Source: AP-15 sp963732095 (GTDB taxonomy: Bacteria; Pseudomonadota; Alphaproteobacteria; ATCC43930; CGMCC-115725). From it: a stretch of DNA of 64,000 nucleotides. The stretch's first letter is position 1, and every line of letters begins with the position of its first letter. This document shows, piece by piece, positions 16,257-25,927 of this stretch. Location of the stretch: contig CAVSZA010000065.1 of assembly GCA_963732095.1 (NCBI GenBank), positions 1 through 64,000 on the forward strand. Reading direction: 5' to 3'. Below the pieces are notes generated by a model, which was not told where the DNA came from, did no database searches, and worked only from the letters and a program-made list of their open reading frames with translations. The translations under genes and the position numbers were made by a program.

Positions 16257-17333
16257 ATGGCGGGCAATTCGTTCGGCACGCTATTCCGTTTCACCACCTG
16301 GGGCGAAAGCCATGGGCCGGCGATCGGCGTCGTCGTCGACGGCGTCCCGCCGCGGCTGTCGCTCGTCGAGCCCGACATTCAGCACTGGCTCGACAAGCGC
16401 AAGCCCGGCCAGTCGCGCTACACAACCCAGCGCCGGGAAGCCGATCTGGTGCGGATCATGAGCGGCACCTTCGACGGGCTGACCACCGGCACTCCGATCC
16501 AGCTGTTGATCGAAAATACCGACCAGCGCTCGAAGGACTACCGCAACATCGCCGACCGCTTCCGTCCGGGTCACGCCGACTACACCTACTGGAAAAAATA
16601 CGGAATCCGCGATTACCGCGGTGGCGGGCGCGCCTCGGCGCGCGAGACCGCCTCACGGGTCGCCGCGGGAGCCGTCGCGCGCAAGATTCTCGGCCCCGGC
16701 GTGACGATCCGCGGTGCGCTTGTGCAGATCGGGCCGCACGCGATCGACCGCAGTACCTGGGACTGGCGCGCCACCGAGGAGAACCCGTTTTGGTGCTCGG
16801 ATGCCGCCGCGGCGCTGCGTTGGGCGGATTATCTCGACGGTGTCCGCAAGGCCGGCTCATCCGCTGGCGCGGTCATCGAGATCGTTGCGAGCGGCATCCC
16901 TGCCGGGCTCGGTGAGCCGGTATACGACAAGCTCGACGGTGATCTTGCCCGCGCCCTGATGACGATCAACGCCGTCAAGGGGGTCGAGATCGGCTCCGGG
17001 TTCGCTGCGGCGGCGCTGCGGGGCGAGAACAACGCCGACGAGATGCGGATCGAGGATGGCCGGGTCGTGTTTCTGTCGAACAACGCCGGCGGCATCCTTG
17101 GCGGGATCTCGACCGGGCAAGACATCGTCGCGCGCTTTGCGGTCAAGCCGACCAGCTCGATCCTGCAGCCGATGCGCACCGTTGATGTCGACGGCAACGA
17201 GGTCGAGATCGAAACCCATGGCCGGCACGACCCCTGCGTCGGCATCCGCGCCGTCCCGGTCGGCGAGGCGATGGTCGCCTGCGTCCTAGCCGACCACCTG
17301 CTGCGCTACCGCGCCATTGGCGGCGGTGTCTGA
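16257..17333 (+). CDS. aroC: Chorismate synthase
   Basis: Last step of the shikimate pathway: converts 5-enolpyruvylshikimate-3-phosphate to chorismate using reduced FMN. The 358-residue protein has the family signatures GESHGPAIGVVVDG near the N-terminus, RKPGQSRYTTQR, DYRGGGRASARETASRVAAG and, near the end, the VEIETHGRHDPCVGIRAVPV segment. Length is normal. The gene is convergent with trpF and overlaps it by 28 bp; both genes serve aromatic amino acid synthesis. Confidence 0.97.
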   Translation: MAGNSFGTLFRFTTWGESHGPAIGVVVDGVPPRLSLVEPDIQHWLDKRKPGQSRYTTQRREADLVRIMSGTFDGLTTGTPIQLLIENTDQRSKDYRNIADRFRPGHADYTYWKKYGIRDYRGGGRASARETASRVAAGAVARKILGPGVTIRGALVQIGPHAIDRSTWDWRATEENPFWCSDAAAALRWADYLDGVRKAGSSAGAVIEIVASGIPAGLGEPVYDKLDGDLARALMTINAVKGVEIGSGFAAAALRGENNADEMRIEDGRVVFLSNNAGGILGGISTGQDIVARFAVKPTSSILQPMRTVDVDGNEVEIETHGRHDPCVGIRAVPVGEAMVACVLADHLLRYRAIGGGV

Positions 17334-17974
17334 AGCGCGGAGGCGGCGGCGAGAAACGCGCGGATCTTGTCGAGGTCCTTGACCCCGGGGCTGCTCTCGA
17401 CGCCGGACGAGACGTCGACTGCCACGGCGCCGGAAATCCTAACCGCCTCCGGCAACAGCTCGGCGGTCAGCCCGCCGGACAACATCCACGGAGCGCGCCA
17501 CGGGCGATCTGCGATCAGCCCCCAGTCGAAAGCGAGGCCATTGCCGCCGGGAAGAGCGTCCGCCCGCTGTGGCGGCTTTGCGTCGAACAGCAAAATATCG
17601 GCGACTTCCTCGTAGCGAGCGGCGCGCAGCACATCTTCGAGCCCGGCGATCGCCACCGCCTTCATGACCCGGCAACCGAAGCGCCGCTTGGCGGCGGTGA
17701 CTCGTTGCGGGCTTTCGCCGCCATGGAATTGCAGAATATCGATCGGCGCCGCCGTTAGAGCGGCCTCGATCGCGCGATCGTCGGCATCGACGAAGAGGCC
17801 GACTCGCGCGATTCCTGGGGGAATGGCGGCGCACAGCCGCGCGGCACGTTGCGGCGTGACGGCGCGCGGGCTCGGAGGATAGAACACAAAGCCGAGGTAG
17901 GCGGCGCCGCCGGCGCTCGCTGCCGTCACCGCCTCCTCTGCTGACAGACCACAAATCTTCGCGGCTACGCCCAT
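17306..17974 (-). CDS. trpF: Phosphoribosylanthranilate isomerase
   Basis: Third step of tryptophan synthesis, an Amadori rearrangement of N-(5-phosphoribosyl)anthranilate. The 222-residue TIM-barrel protein shows KICGLS at the N-terminus (catalytic Cys), YLGFVFYPPSPR, VGLFVD, LQFHGGE, LFDAKPP (catalytic Asp), the phosphate-binding LSGGLTAELLPEA and VDVSSGVESSPGVKD. Length is normal. The 3' end overlaps the aroC 3' end. Confidence 0.96.
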   Translation of the reverse strand: MGVAAKICGLSAEEAVTAASAGGAAYLGFVFYPPSPRAVTPQRAARLCAAIPPGIARVGLFVDADDRAIEAALTAAPIDILQFHGGESPQRVTAAKRRFGCRVMKAVAIAGLEDVLRAARYEEVADILLFDAKPPQRADALPGGNGLAFDWGLIADRPWRAPWMLSGGLTAELLPEAVRISGAVAVDVSSGVESSPGVKDLDKIRAFLAAASALQTPPPMAR

Positions 17975-18002
17975 AGCCCGCTATATGGGGCCGCGCTGGG
18001 CC

Positions 18003-18833
18003 TCAAGGGCGGGTTGCCGGAACCGAAATGTCCACCTGTCCTTCAGGCGGGTGCCGTTCTTTGGCAGCGCTAATCTCGGCATCGCGGTGTTGCCGGTAGA
18101 CGCTGCGTAGGGTCGCATAATAATCGAGCGAGTTGCGTTCCAATTCGTCGAGATCGTGAAGATGCTGAGCGCGCGTGTCGACCACATTCGCGCTCCCGGT
18201 AGCGACGCTCGCATAAGTCGCCGGTGCGCCGCCGACAAAGGTCAGCGGGTTCATCGCCATGTCGACGACGGTGCCAACCGCGTCGCGCGCATTAGACGGA
18301 CCGAGCAGAGGCAGCTCGACAAACGGGCCTTCTCCGACGCCCCAAACCGCCAAGGTCTGGCCAAAGTCGGCCTTGTGCGGCGGCAGACCAAGTTTGTCGG
18401 CCACATCGAAGATGCCGGCGACCCCGGCCGTGGAATTTACAGCGAGGCGCTGAACCGATTGCCAAGCCTGCTTGACATTCCCTTGCAGTGCATCATTAAC
18501 CGCGACGGCGGGCTGTTTGAGGTTTTGCACGACGTTGTGAATACCCTGTTGCACGCCTTCCGGCACATGGTCGGAGTACGCCTGGGCAACCGGTTTCATG
18601 ACTGCATGATCGGCGGCGACATTAGCCTTGAAGATGGCCCGGTTGACCGGCTCCGCCGGATCATGCTCGGCATCGGCATCATCCGCCACGGTCGTATCGC
18701 GAGGCGCGGCGGCGCATCCGCCGCAGCATAACGCCAACCCCAAGAAGACCGCCGAAAGCACCCGTGACTTGCCTTCGCGACTGGCGATTCGAACAGGGGG
18801 ACGGTTTTCGAGCACCTGTGTTTCTCCGCACAT
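18003..18833 (-). CDS. mlaA: MlaA/VacJ-family outer-membrane lipoprotein
   Basis: Component of the Mla system that removes phospholipid from the outer leaflet of the outer membrane. The 276-residue precursor has a hydrophobic signal and a cysteine-rich lipobox region (LALCCGGC, probably Cys40). The MlaA core follows with DPAEPVNRAIFKANVAADHAV, the PEGVQQGIHNVVQNLKQPAVAVN segment, FGQTLAVWGVGEGPFVELPLLGPSNARD and YATLRSVYRQHRD. The N-terminal 24 residues before the hydrophobic stretch are long for a lipoprotein signal, so an internal GTG (residue 25) is a possible start. It stands alone here; other mla genes are not in the window. Confidence 0.9.
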   Translation of the reverse strand: MCGETQVLENRPPVRIASREGKSRVLSAVFLGLALCCGGCAAAPRDTTVADDADAEHDPAEPVNRAIFKANVAADHAVMKPVAQAYSDHVPEGVQQGIHNVVQNLKQPAVAVNDALQGNVKQAWQSVQRLAVNSTAGVAGIFDVADKLGLPPHKADFGQTLAVWGVGEGPFVELPLLGPSNARDAVGTVVDMAMNPLTFVGGAPATYASVATGSANVVDTRAQHLHDLDELERNSLDYYATLRSVYRQHRDAEISAAKERHPPEGQVDISVPATRP

Positions 18834-18994
18834 CGTCTGTTCGGTGTTCCGCGTCCGAGCGGCGCGCGGATCTTCCTCAGCCCCGCCCCCAGGGTCAAGA
18901 CGACGGCAATTGCCGTCCTGTCCTCGGCAATTTTCTGCGGTGCGGCGCGGTCAAGGCGGCCGGGTCTGGCGGTAGGCGATTCAAGTCGAGCTGA

Positions 18995-19924
18995 TCAGCC
19001 CGGCATGAGTCGATTGAGATCCGCTTCGTCGAACATGTAGCGCGTGTTGCAGAATTCGCAGGTCACGGTGGTGACCCCTTCTTTGCGCATGTCCTCGAGT
19101 TCATCGGGCGGAAACGCGCGCAGGATCCCCTCGATGCGCTCGCGCGAGCAGCGGCAGCGCGCTTCGAGCGAATGCGTATCATAGACCCGCACCCCCTCCT
19201 CGTGGAACAGCCGGTAGAGGAGGCCGTGCGCCGGCAAATCGGGGTCGACCAGCTCTTCAGGGGTTGCCGAGCTCATCAGGACCATTGCCCGCCGCCAGCC
19301 GTCCTCGACGTCATCGGCGATGACCGCATAGCCGCCCTCAGGCGGCACGCGTTGTAGCATCAGCCCGCCGGCCCGCCAAGAGCCGCCGGGTCCGGAGCGG
19401 CCGACCGACAGCTTGATCCCCGCCTGAACCTGTTCGGATTGCCGGAAATAATGGTGCGCGCATTCGGTTAAGGTCGATCCGGCGAGCTCGACGATCCCCT
19501 GGTAGCGATCGGTCTCCTCGCCCTGATCGACGGTGAAGGCGATGTAGCCGGAACCGACGAGCAGCGGGACCGATGGCAAGGACGCCCGGGCACGGGCCAG
19601 TGCCGCCTCGAGCTTTGCCTCGTCGTATTGCGCATAACCACGCAAGGCGCCCTCGGTCGAGACGTCCGCTACCATCATCCGGATCGGTCCGTCGCCCTTG
19701 GTCTGGAGCGTGAAGATCCCGTCATATTTGAGCGCGCCAGCGAGCACGACGGCCAACGTGATGGCTTCGCCGAGCATCGCGGCTACCGGTTCCGGGTAGT
19801 CGTGCTGCGAGAGGATGCGATCGATCGCCGGACCGAGCCGCACAAGCCGGCCGCGGAGCGCAAACGGATCGATGCGGAAAGGTTGGATCAGATCGTCGGG
19901 TGCGGTCTGGATGGGCAAATTCAA
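18995..19924 (-). CDS. hslO: Redox-regulated chaperone Hsp33
   Basis: Holdase chaperone that is activated by oxidation. The C-terminal zinc switch is present as C-x-C (RCRCSRERIEG, about 257 and 259) and C-x-x-C (TCEFCNTRYMF, about 289 and 292). The N-terminal domain contains DPFALRGRLVRLGP, LGEAITLAVVLAGALKYDG and FTLQTKGDGPIRMMVADV. No ATG fits near the family start; TTG 19924 gives 309 residues, the normal length. The longer open frame upstream (to 20203) reads through a partial repeat (GTCATTGCGGGATGCCC at about 19975) and is not believed. Confidence 0.92.
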   Translation of the reverse strand: MNLPIQTAPDDLIQPFRIDPFALRGRLVRLGPAIDRILSQHDYPEPVAAMLGEAITLAVVLAGALKYDGIFTLQTKGDGPIRMMVADVSTEGALRGYAQYDEAKLEAALARARASLPSVPLLVGSGYIAFTVDQGEETDRYQGIVELAGSTLTECAHHYFRQSEQVQAGIKLSVGRSGPGGSWRAGGLMLQRVPPEGGYAVIADDVEDGWRRAMVLMSSATPEELVDPDLPAHGLLYRLFHEEGVRVYDTHSLEARCRCSRERIEGILRAFPPDELEDMRKEGVTTVTCEFCNTRYMFDEADLNRLMPG

Positions 19925-20090
19925 TGTCGGGCGCTCCGGCGTCAATGCTGGGAAAACAATAGCAGTCCGATTGTCATTGCGGGATGCCCAAAGGGCGGGC
20001 CCGGAAACCATGAACACCAGACTTTGCCTGAATTCCCTAGGCCCCTGTCCCCGGCTTCCGGGTTCGGAGGCTCCGCCCCACCCGGAACGA

Positions 20091-21050
20091 CTAGCGGAGA
20101 CACCAGGCGAGAATACCTTTTTGCGCGTGCAGCCGATTCTCCGCCTCGTCCCAGACGACTGATTGCGGACCGTCGATGACCCCGGCGGTAACCTCTTCCC
20201 CACGCTTTGCCGGCAGGCAGTGCATAAAGATCGCGTTGGGTTTGGCGTTCGCCATCAGGTATTCATCGACGCGGTATGGCGCCAGCATGTTGTGGCGGTT
20301 GACGCTCGCTTCAACGCCCATCGATATCCAGGTGTCGGTGACAACGCAATCCGCTCCGGAAACCGCCTGCATCGGGTCGGCCGTCAATTCGACGCGGCCT
20401 CCTTCACGGCGCGCCCAGTCGAAGAGCCGCGGCGGTGGGCTCAGCTCCTCCGGGCACGCGAGCCGCAATGTGAAGCCAAAGCGAACCGCCGCGTGAACCC
20501 AGCTGGCGGCGACATTGTTGCCATCGCCGCTCCAGGCCACGACCTTGCCGGCGAGCGGACCCTTCTTTTCCTGCAAGGTCATCACGTCGGCCATGATCTG
20601 GCAGGGATGCGAGGTGTCGGTCAGGCCATTGATCACCGGAACAGTGGCGTGCCGTGCGAGATCGTCGAGTTTGCGCGGCTGATTGGTGCGGATCATGATC
20701 GCGTCGACATAGCGCGACAGGACGCGCGCGGTATCGGCCACGCTCTCGCCACGCCCCAGCTGGCTGTCGGCGGCGCTGAGATAGATCGTCTCCCCGCCGA
20801 GCTGGCGCATCGCGACCTCGAACGACACGCGGGTCCGCGTCGACGGTTTCTCGAAGACCATCGCCAAAATCTTGCCGGCGAGCGGCCGGTCGCGGCGGCC
20901 GTTCTTGTACGCGAAGCCCGTATCGAGGATCGACCTGAGCTCCGTGGGGTCGAACTGGTCGATGTCCAGGAAATGCCGCGGCGGATCCGGCGGCGCATGC
21001 TGCTCGCCGACCGACGCCAGTTCGCGCGCCGCGCTTCTCACGCCGGCCAT
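20091..21050 (-). CDS. argF: Ornithine carbamoyltransferase
   Basis: Makes citrulline from ornithine and carbamoyl phosphate. The 319-residue enzyme has the carbamoyl-phosphate loop EKPSTRTRVSFE, the TSHPCQIMADVMTL segment, GDGNNVAASW and the ornithine-site MHCLPAKRGEEV near the C-terminus. It follows argD with a 13-bp overlap, a classical argD-argF operon read leftward. About 165 bp separate its stop from hslO. Confidence 0.97.
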   Translation of the reverse strand: MAGVRSAARELASVGEQHAPPDPPRHFLDIDQFDPTELRSILDTGFAYKNGRRDRPLAGKILAMVFEKPSTRTRVSFEVAMRQLGGETIYLSAADSQLGRGESVADTARVLSRYVDAIMIRTNQPRKLDDLARHATVPVINGLTDTSHPCQIMADVMTLQEKKGPLAGKVVAWSGDGNNVAASWVHAAVRFGFTLRLACPEELSPPPRLFDWARREGGRVELTADPMQAVSGADCVVTDTWISMGVEASVNRHNMLAPYRVDEYLMANAKPNAIFMHCLPAKRGEEVTAGVIDGPQSVVWDEAENRLHAQKGILAWCLR

Positions 21051-22210
21051 TCCCGGGCCACCTTGTTCATGATGTCGAGCGCCTCGTCGATGTCGCGCTC
21101 GGTAACAATCAGCGGCGGCAGGATGCGCAGCACATTGTCACCCGCGGTCAGGGTCAACAAACCGTTCTGCCGCAGTTTCGCTACAAAATCGCCAGCCGTC
21201 ACGACGCAGCGGATGCCGAGCAACAGGCCCGAGCCTCGTACTTCGGCGAACAGCTTGGGATAGGACCGGGCAAACGCTTCGAGCCGCCCCCGCAGCCTCT
21301 TGGCCATCTGTTCCACTCGGCCGAAGAAACCGGGCTCGAGCATCGTGTCGAGAACGGCATTGCCGGCCGCCATCGCCAGCGGATTACCGCCAAAGGTCGA
21401 TCCATGGGTCCCTGCAACCATCCCGACCGCCGCACGCTCGGTGGCGAGACAAGCGCCGACCGGAAAACCGTTCCCGAGCGCCTTGGCGATTGCCATGATG
21501 TCGGGCGGAACGCCCTCCCATTCATGTGCGAAGAGCTTCCCGGTGCGCCCCATACCGCACTGAACCTCGTCATAGACGAGCATCAAGCCGAACTCGTCGG
21601 CAATCTCGCGCAGCCCTCGCAGGTATCCCTCGGGCGGGGCCCGCACCCCACCTTCGCCCTGGATCGGCTCGACCATTATCGCGGCGGTCTCCTTGCCGAT
21701 CGTGGCGCGCATCTCGTTCAGATTGCCAAACGCGACGTGGTCGAAGCCCCCCATCGGTGGCCCGAAACCCTTGAGGTACGCCTCGTTCCCGGCGGCTGCC
21801 AAGGTCGCAAAGGTGCGCCCATGGAACGAGCCGTGACAGCCGATCACGCGATAGCGCTCGGGATGGCCGGTCTCCGACTGGTATTTGCGGGCGATCTTGA
21901 TCGCCAGCTCGCACGCTTCGGCGCCGGAATTGCCGAAGAACACCGTGTCGGCAAACGTATTGTCGACGAGCCGCTGCGCCAATCTCTCCTGACCCGGAAT
22001 GCGGAACAGGTTCGAGGTGTGCCACAGCCGCGTTGCCTGCTCCGTGACGGCCGCGACGACATGCGGGTGGCAGTGACCGAGGCCAGTCACCGCAATCCCG
22101 CTGGTGAAATCGAGAAATTTACGGCCGTCGGTCGCGTAAAGATGCGGGCCTTCACCCCGTTCGACGGCAACATCCCACCGACCGTAGGTCGGCATAACGG
22201 CTGGTATCAC
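21038..22210 (-). CDS. argD: Acetylornithine aminotransferase
   Basis: PLP enzyme that transaminates N-acetylglutamate semialdehyde in arginine synthesis (and possibly N-succinyl-diaminopimelate in lysine synthesis, beside dapE/dapD). The GTG start at 22210 follows GGAGAGATCC and gives 390 residues beginning VIPAVMPTYGRWDVAVERG, the usual start. Motifs seen are GHCHPHVVAAVTEQ, FFGNSGAEACELAIK, CHGSFHGRTFATLAA, LMLVYDEVQCGMGRTGKLFA and the PLP lysine in IMAIAKALGNGFPVGA. The open frame upstream to 22438 is rejected as noncoding extension. Confidence 0.96.
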   Translation of the reverse strand: MIPAVMPTYGRWDVAVERGEGPHLYATDGRKFLDFTSGIAVTGLGHCHPHVVAAVTEQATRLWHTSNLFRIPGQERLAQRLVDNTFADTVFFGNSGAEACELAIKIARKYQSETGHPERYRVIGCHGSFHGRTFATLAAAGNEAYLKGFGPPMGGFDHVAFGNLNEMRATIGKETAAIMVEPIQGEGGVRAPPEGYLRGLREIADEFGLMLVYDEVQCGMGRTGKLFAHEWEGVPPDIMAIAKALGNGFPVGACLATERAAVGMVAGTHGSTFGGNPLAMAAGNAVLDTMLEPGFFGRVEQMAKRLRGRLEAFARSYPKLFAEVRGSGLLLGIRCVVTAGDFVAKLRQNGLLTLTAGDNVLRILPPLIVTERDIDEALDIMNKVAREWPA

Positions 22211-22486
22211 GGATCTCTCCTGCGCGATTAAGTTGGGGGAAACTAAGCGAGAACGCAGGTTTATCGTCGTCGCCCGAGCCCCGCACGCGCGGCTCCCCGG
22301 CCCTTTTCCCAACGCCGGCTCGCTTCGCCAGGATCGCCCTTCATCGCCCTCTCCTCGCTTCGCCGGGGCCGCCTCGGCCGCTCCCATCCGTCGAGCAGGA
22401 AAGCGGTGGAGTATGGTGAGGGCTACAGCGCGTGTCAATTCGCGCGCGACGCCTTTGTGACTCGGTAATTACCTCATGTATGGATC

Positions 22487-23893
22487 TCAGGCCGAGCGGG
22501 GCTGCGTCCGATGGTGCCCGCTGACTTCGGCTCCGTCGAGCGGCGAAAGTCGCAAGAACCCGAGGGCGGACAGCAGCGGCAGAAGGGCGATCAGGAAGAA
22601 GGCTATCCGAAAATCATCGACTGTCAGCAACCGCGGACCGGCGATCAGCGCGAGCAGGGCGGCGCCGATTGCGATGCCAAAGCCTCTCGCCAACTGCTGA
22701 GCGACGCCGCCGACGCTGGTGCTCTTGCTCAACACCGCGCCGGGCACGTCGGCGTAGCTGATGGTATTGAGTCCGAGATACTGGATGCTGCGGACGCAAC
22801 CGGACAAAAGAACAAAGAGGACGATCAGCCAAGCCGGCGTGTCGGGGCGCAACAGGCCGCAGCCGGCGGTCACCGCCGCGGCGAGGCAGGCAGTGCCGGC
22901 GAGCAGCCGACGGAACCCGAAGAGGCGCAGAAAAGTCCCCGAAAGCGTCCGCACGAGCATCGCGCCCAGACTCGACGAAAACGATAGGAGACCGGATTGC
23001 AGTGGGCTGAGGCCGAACCCGACTTGGAACATAAGCGGCAACAAAAACGGCACGGCGTCGAGGCCCATCCGGCAGACGCTGCCGGTAACCGTGCCGATGC
23101 GGAAGGTGCGGATGCGCAGCAGACGAAGATCAAGGATCGGATCTTCACGGCGCCCGGCATGCCAGCGATAGAGCAGCAGGATGGCGAAGGCAGTGGCGAA
23201 GAAAACCACCCCGAGAGGGCCCGGGATCATCGGGCGCCCGACATTCTCGATCGCCAGCTCCAGCAAGGCGAGACCCAGTCCGGCGATGAAAAACCCGCGC
23301 AGATCGAACCGCGTCGGCGCCGGTGCGCGAAAATTTTCGATCAACCACAGCGCCAACACCACGCCGGCGATCCCGATCGGCACGTTGAGATAAAAGATCG
23401 CTCGCCACGAGAGGTAAGTCGTTAGGAACCCGCCGACGATCGGCCCAACGGTGGGCCCGATCATCGCCGGGATCGTCATCCAGTTCATCGCCGAAACGAG
23501 ACCCGACCGCGGGAAGCTGCGTAGCAAGATGAGCCGGCCAACAGGCGTCATCATGGCCCCGCCGAACCCCTGCAGGACGCGCATGACCAGCATCATCGGC
23601 AGGCTCGACGACAAGCCGCAGAGCGCCGAGCCGGCGGCAAAGATAGCGATGGCAACGCAAAAGACGACACGCGCGCCGAGCCGGTCGGCAATCCAGCCGC
23701 TGACGGGGATGAACACGGCAAGGCTCAACAGGTAGGTCGTGATCACCAGATTGAGCCGCAGCGGGGCTTCGCCGAGGCCTTTGGCCATGTCTGGGATCGC
23801 CACTGCGATCATCGTCGAATCGAGCCCCTCCATGAAAAACGCGCAGCCGATGACCAGCGGCACCAGGATCGTCGGGCGTGGGTCGCGCGTCAT
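22487..23893 (-). CDS. MFS drug exporter, EmrB/QacA (DHA2) type
   Basis: Proton-driven exporter of 468 residues. The first helix carries GCAFFMEGLDSTMIAVAIPDM, the DHA2 signature with the buried Asp. Motif A is GWIADRLGARVVF, motif C GPTVGPIVGGFLTTYLSWRAIFYLNVPIG. Multiple hydrophobic helices fill the rest, consistent with 12 to 14 spans. ATG 23893 begins just before helix 1; the open frame further upstream is not needed. No repressor gene or membrane-fusion partner is adjacent. Substrate unknown. Confidence 0.92.
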   Translation of the reverse strand: MTRDPRPTILVPLVIGCAFFMEGLDSTMIAVAIPDMAKGLGEAPLRLNLVITTYLLSLAVFIPVSGWIADRLGARVVFCVAIAIFAAGSALCGLSSSLPMMLVMRVLQGFGGAMMTPVGRLILLRSFPRSGLVSAMNWMTIPAMIGPTVGPIVGGFLTTYLSWRAIFYLNVPIGIAGVVLALWLIENFRAPAPTRFDLRGFFIAGLGLALLELAIENVGRPMIPGPLGVVFFATAFAILLLYRWHAGRREDPILDLRLLRIRTFRIGTVTGSVCRMGLDAVPFLLPLMFQVGFGLSPLQSGLLSFSSSLGAMLVRTLSGTFLRLFGFRRLLAGTACLAAAVTAGCGLLRPDTPAWLIVLFVLLSGCVRSIQYLGLNTISYADVPGAVLSKSTSVGGVAQQLARGFGIAIGAALLALIAGPRLLTVDDFRIAFFLIALLPLLSALGFLRLSPLDGAEVSGHHRTQPRSA

Positions 23894-24000
23894 GTGGGGG
23901 ATGTCGCTTGTCGCGTTCAGCCTGCGATACTCAGCTTTTGTTTGATACCCGGTGGGTGCCGAGACGATAGCCGATTGCCGAGCTGCAGTGGGGCGCAAAG

Positions 24001-24537
24001 GTGGACGAGAGTGAAATAGGTTCCGACCTCATCGAGCGTTGGGCACTGCACTATCTCGGGCGCTATGCCAGTTCGGCCGAGAATCTGCGGCGGGTGTTGA
24101 CGCGGCGGGTGCGCCGGCGCGCTCCCGAGGCCGTGCCGGCGGCGGCTAAGCTGATCGACGCGCTCGTCGCGCGCTACCGGGAATCGGGGCTGCTCGACGA
24201 CGCGGCTTACGCCGCGGCGCAGCTGCAATCGCTGCATCGCCGCGGCGAGTCGATGCGCGCGATGCGGTCCAGACTGGCGGCGAAGGGAGTGCCGGCTGCC
24301 GATGTCGCCGTTGCCGTATTGGGCTTGCGGGCCGCCGCGCCCGACCCCGATTTGGCGGCGGCATGCAGCTTTGCCCGGCGGCGCCGTCTCGGGCCCTTTC
24401 GGCGAGCTGCCGCGGACCATGCACGCGAGCTCGGCGCGTTCGCGCGAGCCGGCTTCAGCCGCCGGGTGGCCGAGGCGGTGCTCGCCTGTCCCGATATCGC
24501 GGCGGTCGAGGCGCTGGCACGCGCAGAGCCCGACTGA
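24001..24537 (+). CDS. recX: Regulatory protein RecX
   Basis: Modulates RecA filament activity. The 178-residue, arginine- and alanine-rich protein contains three RecX-type helical repeats: ALHYLGRYASSAENLRRVLTRR, the LIDALVARYRESGLLDDAAYAAAQLQSLHRRGES segment, and ARAGFSRRVAEAVLA. The initiation codon is GTG at 24001. It is divergent from the MFS gene (107 bp apart). No recA is in the window, which is common for alphaproteobacterial recX. Sequence is more GC-rich than average. Confidence 0.85.
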   Translation: MDESEIGSDLIERWALHYLGRYASSAENLRRVLTRRVRRRAPEAVPAAAKLIDALVARYRESGLLDDAAYAAAQLQSLHRRGESMRAMRSRLAAKGVPAADVAVAVLGLRAAAPDPDLAAACSFARRRRLGPFRRAAADHARELGAFARAGFSRRVAEAVLACPDIAAVEALARAEPD

Positions 24538-24549
24538 CTTCTTCCGCGC

Positions 24550-25176
24550 TCAAACCGGCTCGCGGTCACGCATCAGCCGGGCGACCGCGTGCGCTTCGGG
24601 GTCGGTCTGCGATTCGAGCGCGGCGACGACACCGGGGCGGTCGGCCGCGGGGCGGTTCTGGCTCAGCTTGTATTTGCCTTCGAGCCGGGTGACGAGGATG
24701 TCGAGACCGATAATGCCCTTCAGCATGGTCTCGACATAGGCTTCGGGGAGATCCTGCATTCGCCACGCTACCGGGTTGCGGGCCTCGTGAGGTTCCGACA
24801 GACGGACCAAAAACCGGCGCAACCATTCGGCATCCTCGACCAGCTGCACCGTCCCATAGGCATGCACATCGACGTAATTCCAGGTCGGCACGCTGGGGCC
24901 GGTCGCATACCAATTGGGCGAGATGTAAGCGTGCGGCCCGTGAAAAATCGCCAGCACTTCGCCGCCTCGAGCGAGATCGCCGACTTGCGGGTTGGGGCGG
25001 GCGAGATGGCCGTGCAGGTGCAGCCGCTCCCCGTCGCGCTCGATCAGGAACGGGATATGGCTCGCCACGAGCCCTTCGGCGCCGTGCGTGACGAGCAGGC
25101 CGAAATCGTATCGCTCGATGTGCTCCATCAATACTTCCGCGCGCTTTTCGGTGAAAGCGGGTGGCAGGTAAACCAT
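24550..25176 (-). CDS. PaiB-family FMN-binding protein
   Basis: A 208-residue split-barrel flavin-binding protein. Characteristic stretches are MYLPPAF-like start (MVYLPPAFTEKR), SHIPFLIERDGERLHLHGHLARPNPQ, AIFHGPHAYISPNWYA, VPTWNYVDVHAYG and the C-terminal KYKLSQNRPAADRPGV. In Bacillus, PaiB was described as a negative regulator of sporulation and protease genes; in proteobacteria the role is undefined and may be redox or polyamine related. It is convergent with recX (12-bp gap) and just downstream of the LysE gene. Confidence 0.9.
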   Translation of the reverse strand: MVYLPPAFTEKRAEVLMEHIERYDFGLLVTHGAEGLVASHIPFLIERDGERLHLHGHLARPNPQVGDLARGGEVLAIFHGPHAYISPNWYATGPSVPTWNYVDVHAYGTVQLVEDAEWLRRFLVRLSEPHEARNPVAWRMQDLPEAYVETMLKGIIGLDILVTRLEGKYKLSQNRPAADRPGVVAALESQTDPEAHAVARLMRDREPV

Positions 25177-25209
25177 GCAATCGTCTCCCGTAGCCGAGCC
25201 TCGGCGGCA

Positions 25210-25872
25210 TTAGCTCATATGCGCGATCAGCGGGGCGGCGAGCAAGCCTGCCCCGGACAGCGAAAGGATGATCCCCGAGGCACGGTTGATCCATTTCAGA
25301 TGAGGCGCTTCGAAGGAACGGAATAACGATCCGAGCCCGAAGGTCAGCGCCAGCCACCACAGCAGGGAACCGAGCCACACCCCGAACACCAGGATGGCTG
25401 CGCGGGAGAAGGTGGCGTCGGCGCCGCTGAGGCCAAGGGCGGAAAAGATGCCGAGGAAGGCGAGGATTGTGATCGGATTGGTCAAGGTCAAAGCGAAGGT
25501 CGACAGAAAATCCCGCAGCAGGCCCTCGGCATCGGGTTCGGAGGATTGCTTGGATTCGGGCTCGGCGAGCAGTGCGGAGCCGCCAACATAGAGCAGGTAA
25601 CACCCGCCGGCGATGCGCAGCCATTGGTGATAGCCGATCAGCCAATCGGAGACAAAGGTCAGGCCGAACGCGGCGATGCACCCGAAAAACGCATCCGCTG
25701 TCGCGGCGCCGAGCCCGGAGACGAAGCCGGCCCGCTTGCCTTCAAAGATCGTCCGGCGGACGCACATGACGCCGACCGGGCCGACCGGCACGGCGATCAC
25801 GATGCCGACAGCGATGCCCTTTAGCAGGAATACTAAAAGCAATCTGAAATCCCGCCGCTGCGGTGTGACCAA
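25210..25872 (-). CDS. LysE-family amino acid exporter
   Basis: Inner-membrane exporter of 220 residues with six predicted helices. The N-terminal AVPVGPVGVMCVRRTIFEGKRAGFVSGLGAATADAFFG segment is the LysE/RhtB family signature. The central FALTLTNPITILAFLGIFSALG and the C-terminal GIILSLSGAGLLAAPLI fit later helices. Exported substrate cannot be told. The gene precedes the PaiB-like gene on the same strand with 33 bp between, so they may be one transcript. Confidence 0.92.
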   Translation of the reverse strand: MVTPQRRDFRLLLVFLLKGIAVGIVIAVPVGPVGVMCVRRTIFEGKRAGFVSGLGAATADAFFGCIAAFGLTFVSDWLIGYHQWLRIAGGCYLLYVGGSALLAEPESKQSSEPDAEGLLRDFLSTFALTLTNPITILAFLGIFSALGLSGADATFSRAAILVFGVWLGSLLWWLALTFGLGSLFRSFEAPHLKWINRASGIILSLSGAGLLAAPLIAHMS

Positions 25873-25927
25873 AGGCGCGCTATGCTATTCGGCATTGCTG
25901 CAAACTTTCGAGCCGCCGGAGGTCGCG